Origin: Paenibacillus tianjinensis
Lineage (GTDB): Bacteria > Bacillota > Bacilli > Paenibacillales > Paenibacillaceae
Assembly (NCBI RefSeq): GCF_017086365.1
Contig: NZ_CP070969.1
Coordinates: 1,550,001 to 1,614,000, forward strand
Length of the DNA: 64,000 bases
Reading direction: 5' to 3'
Below are positions 61,804 through 64,000 of the stretch, one piece after another (the first letter of the stretch is position 1; every line of letters begins with the position of its first letter). A program made the position numbers and the translations under genes. The notes below the pieces were generated by a model. The model did not search any database. It worked only from the letters and a program-made list of their open reading frames with translations, and was not told the origin of the DNA.

Positions 61804-64000
61804 ACCGCTGGTGGAACGGAATCAAATCATCCTGGCATCATTCCTTCAGCCTCCTCTGGCTGGTACTCATTGCCCTGCAGTGGGTGTCCTTCACAGAACC
61901 TTTCTGGCTGGAAACGACTACATCGGCTGTACTGCTAACCCTTGCAGCTGTGGCCGTTATTGAAATTCTTTTACCGGTTAAATGGGGCTACCGGCTGGTT
62001 CTTGAAGCACTGGCCATGCTGTACGTGGTATACCGGCTGATCCTGTACAACAAAATCTATGTCCCTGATCCCTGGGCTCCGGCACTGCGTGACCGGCTGC
62101 CTGATACCGCAGCTCATATGGTCCCGTATATATGGTTTGCTCTGGCTGCCGGAGCCTTGCTGCTGCTGTCCTCCTGGTGGGTCTCCTCGAAAGCACGGAT
62201 TCTGATGTTTCTCACCGCGAATATAGTTGCTTTTGCCGCACTGGACTCTTTTACTTCATCTATACTTTGGCAGGAGGTTGCCTGGACGGTGTTTTCCGGA
62301 ATGGGCTGGCTGGTCACCCAGCATTTGCGGAGCTTCCAATTGCATTATCCGCGGGGCTGGACCTACCTGCTGCGTTACCCTTTTAAAGTAGCGGTCAATA
62401 TTGCCATTATCTTCTCTCTGGTTATTGTTACTGGCGTTAATATGCCTGATGTGCGGCCTACATTGACCGATCCCTATACAGCCTGGCAGGATTGGAATGG
62501 CGTAGGGAAATCCTCCGGTTCAGGAACCTCAGGATCTTCGGAGGCAGGCGAGGGCGGAGCGGCAGCAGGCAGTTCCTCTTCCGGTTATAGTCTTGATGAT
62601 AATAATTTAGGCGGAGGCTTTAATTTCGATTATTCACCGGTTATGACCGTAACCTCCGATTTGCGGACCTATATGCGCGGAGAGTCACGCAGCGTGTATT
62701 CCGGCAAAGGCTGGAGCGATGACGACCGGCTTAAACGGGGACCGCTGGAAAAGGCCTCAGTAGGAGCGGAATTGGACCGGGCAACGGCCTCCAAAGGAGA
62801 GACCCGGACATTGCAGCAGACCGTTAAGCTGCTCGGCAATAATGATTATCCGGTACTGTTTGGCGCTTATTCCATCTCCAAAGTGGATTCTGTCGACGGT
62901 GAAGAGGCTGGTAACGGCCTGTTCTGGCGGAGTGTGGACAGCGAGATGCTCTGGGGTTCCACTGAAGATCTGGCCTATCCGCAAACCTATGTACTGACCT
63001 CGGAGATTCCCGTTGTTTCAGTCCAGGAGCTGAGCAAGCAGACCTATGATCAGCTTTACACAAACCAGGATATTACGAGATACCTTCAGCTGCCGGATAA
63101 TTTTCCTAAACGGGTCAGTGATTTGGCTGAGAACATTACCCAAAGCGCACAGACTCCTTACGAAAAAGTAGCCCTGCTGCAGCAATATTTGCAGGTGAAT
63201 TTCCCGTATACGAATCAACCGGATCTCTCCCGTAAAAAGAGCAGGGATATGGTGGAAAGCTTCCTGTTTGAGATTATGGAGGGGTATTGCGATTATTATT
63301 CGACAGCGCTTGTAACGATGGCCCGTTCGCTCGATATCCCGGCCCGCTGGGTAAAAGGTTATGCCCCGGGTGAGCAGGCAGAGCTGCCCGATAATCTGGC
63401 GCAGCAGGGCATTGTTAACAATAATTACACCATCACCAATGCCGATGCCCATTCGTGGGCGGAGGTGTATTTCGGAGACTATGGCTGGATTCCGGTGGAA
63501 GCGACACCCGGTTTTACCGTCCCGCTGCTGACTCAGAGCGAGGAGACGGTCACTGAGGAGCCCGAGCAGCCGGAAGAGGAAAAGGCCGAGCCGCAGCAAG
63601 CGGCAGCCGGCAAGGATTCCTCGGAAGGAAACTTGCACCTCGGAGTATGGAGTTTCTCAGCAGCTGCAGCTATACTGCTGCTCTGGGCAGGTTATCAGCT
63701 CTGGCAGCACCGTATGAGCCTGCGCTTCCTGATTCAGCGGCTGCGTAACGGCCAGCCGTTGTCACCGGTGCAAAAAGTTGTAGTTGAAACAGAGCGCTGG
63801 GTAAGGTATTTACGCAGAAAGGGCATGCTGAAAGAAGAGCATGAAACCCTGCGCGAGGCAGTCGGCCGCTGGAGCCGTGAGACTCCGGAAGCCGCGGGCA
63901 GCCTCTCTTCACTGCTCCGGTTGTTCGAGCAGGCGAAATACAGCCCGGATGTTATAGAAGACAAAGACTGGCGCAGCGTGTATACTGAAGCTTTGCGGCT
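61800..64000 (+). CDS. membrane transglutaminase-like protein (YebA type), 3' end outside window
   Basis: ATG 61800 overlaps the DUF58 stop; the frame stays open to the window end (733 codons visible). About six N-terminal spans, a Ser/Gly-rich extracellular linker (~240-270), a DUF3488-like region, then the transglutaminase core: C497 (GYCDYYS), H551 (AHSWAEV) and E567 (VEATPG) where many relatives carry Asp or Glu. A further span (~618-640) leads to a cytoplasmic tail. It may act on cell-surface proteins together with MoxR and DUF58. Confidence 0.92.
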   Translation, partial: MNRWWNGIKSSWHHSFSLLWLVLIALQWVSFTEPFWLETTTSAVLLTLAAVAVIEILLPVKWGYRLVLEALAMLYVVYRLILYNKIYVPDPWAPALRDRLPDTAAHMVPYIWFALAAGALLLLSSWWVSSKARILMFLTANIVAFAALDSFTSSILWQEVAWTVFSGMGWLVTQHLRSFQLHYPRGWTYLLRYPFKVAVNIAIIFSLVIVTGVNMPDVRPTLTDPYTAWQDWNGVGKSSGSGTSGSSEAGEGGAAAGSSSSGYSLDDNNLGGGFNFDYSPVMTVTSDLRTYMRGESRSVYSGKGWSDDDRLKRGPLEKASVGAELDRATASKGETRTLQQTVKLLGNNDYPVLFGAYSISKVDSVDGEEAGNGLFWRSVDSEMLWGSTEDLAYPQTYVLTSEIPVVSVQELSKQTYDQLYTNQDITRYLQLPDNFPKRVSDLAENITQSAQTPYEKVALLQQYLQVNFPYTNQPDLSRKKSRDMVESFLFEIMEGYCDYYSTALVTMARSLDIPARWVKGYAPGEQAELPDNLAQQGIVNNNYTITNADAHSWAEVYFGDYGWIPVEATPGFTVPLLTQSEETVTEEPEQPEEEKAEPQQAAAGKDSSEGNLHLGVWSFSAAAAILLLWAGYQLWQHRMSLRFLIQRLRNGQPLSPVQKVVVETERWVRYLRRKGMLKEEHETLREAVGRWSRETPEAAGSLSSLLRLFEQAKYSPDVIEDKDWRSVYTEALR

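Overview
The window looks like a chromosomal segment of an endospore-forming, sugar-scavenging Paenibacillaceae-type Firmicute. The evidence is strong AGGAGG-type ribosome sites with frequent TTG/GTG starts, an SLH surface protein, a spoVAC-spoVAD-spoVAE spore operon, a germinant-receptor remnant, CcpA-type cre sites, and many carbohydrate ABC transporters paired with glycoside hydrolases and YesM/YesN or AraC regulators. Species assignment is not possible from this sequence alone.

Layout. 1-6 kb: 3' part of an SLH protein, an OmpR-type two-component pair, a DUF2231 membrane protein, an alpha-carbonic anhydrase lipoprotein and a metallophosphoesterase. 6-9.2 kb is a scarred region. It holds a permease/binding-protein deletion remnant and a small PD-(D/E)xK-like nuclease with a winged-helix tail, whose transcript seems to begin just before an intrinsic terminator. 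It also holds a 51-bp intergenic repeat array split by an IS256-family element with an 8-bp target duplication. 9.2-10.4 kb: a VOC protein and an SDR.

10.8-20.5 kb is an uptake locus: binding lipoprotein, two LplB/LplC-type permeases, an uncharacterised ~567-residue protein that may be a glycan-active enzyme, a ROK kinase, an MFS permease and a membrane-anchored AraC regulator. 20.8-25.2 kb encodes one very large pseudokinase-AAA-GAF-LuxR regulator. 25.3-29.4 kb: an orphan membrane protein, a receiver-only regulator, a sugar-efflux-type MFS and an AraC regulator. A GH3 enzyme with a CBM6-like tail follows (29.5-32.4 kb).

32.5-34.6 kb is a visibly AT-richer patch with an orphan Imm53-type immunity gene, an unknown gene, a DinB protein and a DUF5680 protein. 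34.7-50 kb is again glycan-centred: AraC + GH3, an MBL-fold hydrolase, then GH30, YesM/YesN-type two-component genes, an ABC importer and GH42. The importer's binding-protein gene carries an in-frame amber stop 26 codons before its natural end. Four sugar genes or operons have cre-like sites, which implies catabolite repression.

50-52 kb: a guanidine-I (ykkC) riboswitch with terminator controlling a paired SMR exporter (ykkC/ykkD), then an aldo/keto reductase. 52-54.2 kb: a GerA-type germination gene cut by an IS3-family element. 54.3-57.7 kb: an M42 aminopeptidase, a small unlisted tail-anchored ORF and the spoVA genes. 57.8-64 kb: a chemoreceptor, then a MoxR ATPase-DUF58-transglutaminase operon that runs out of the window.
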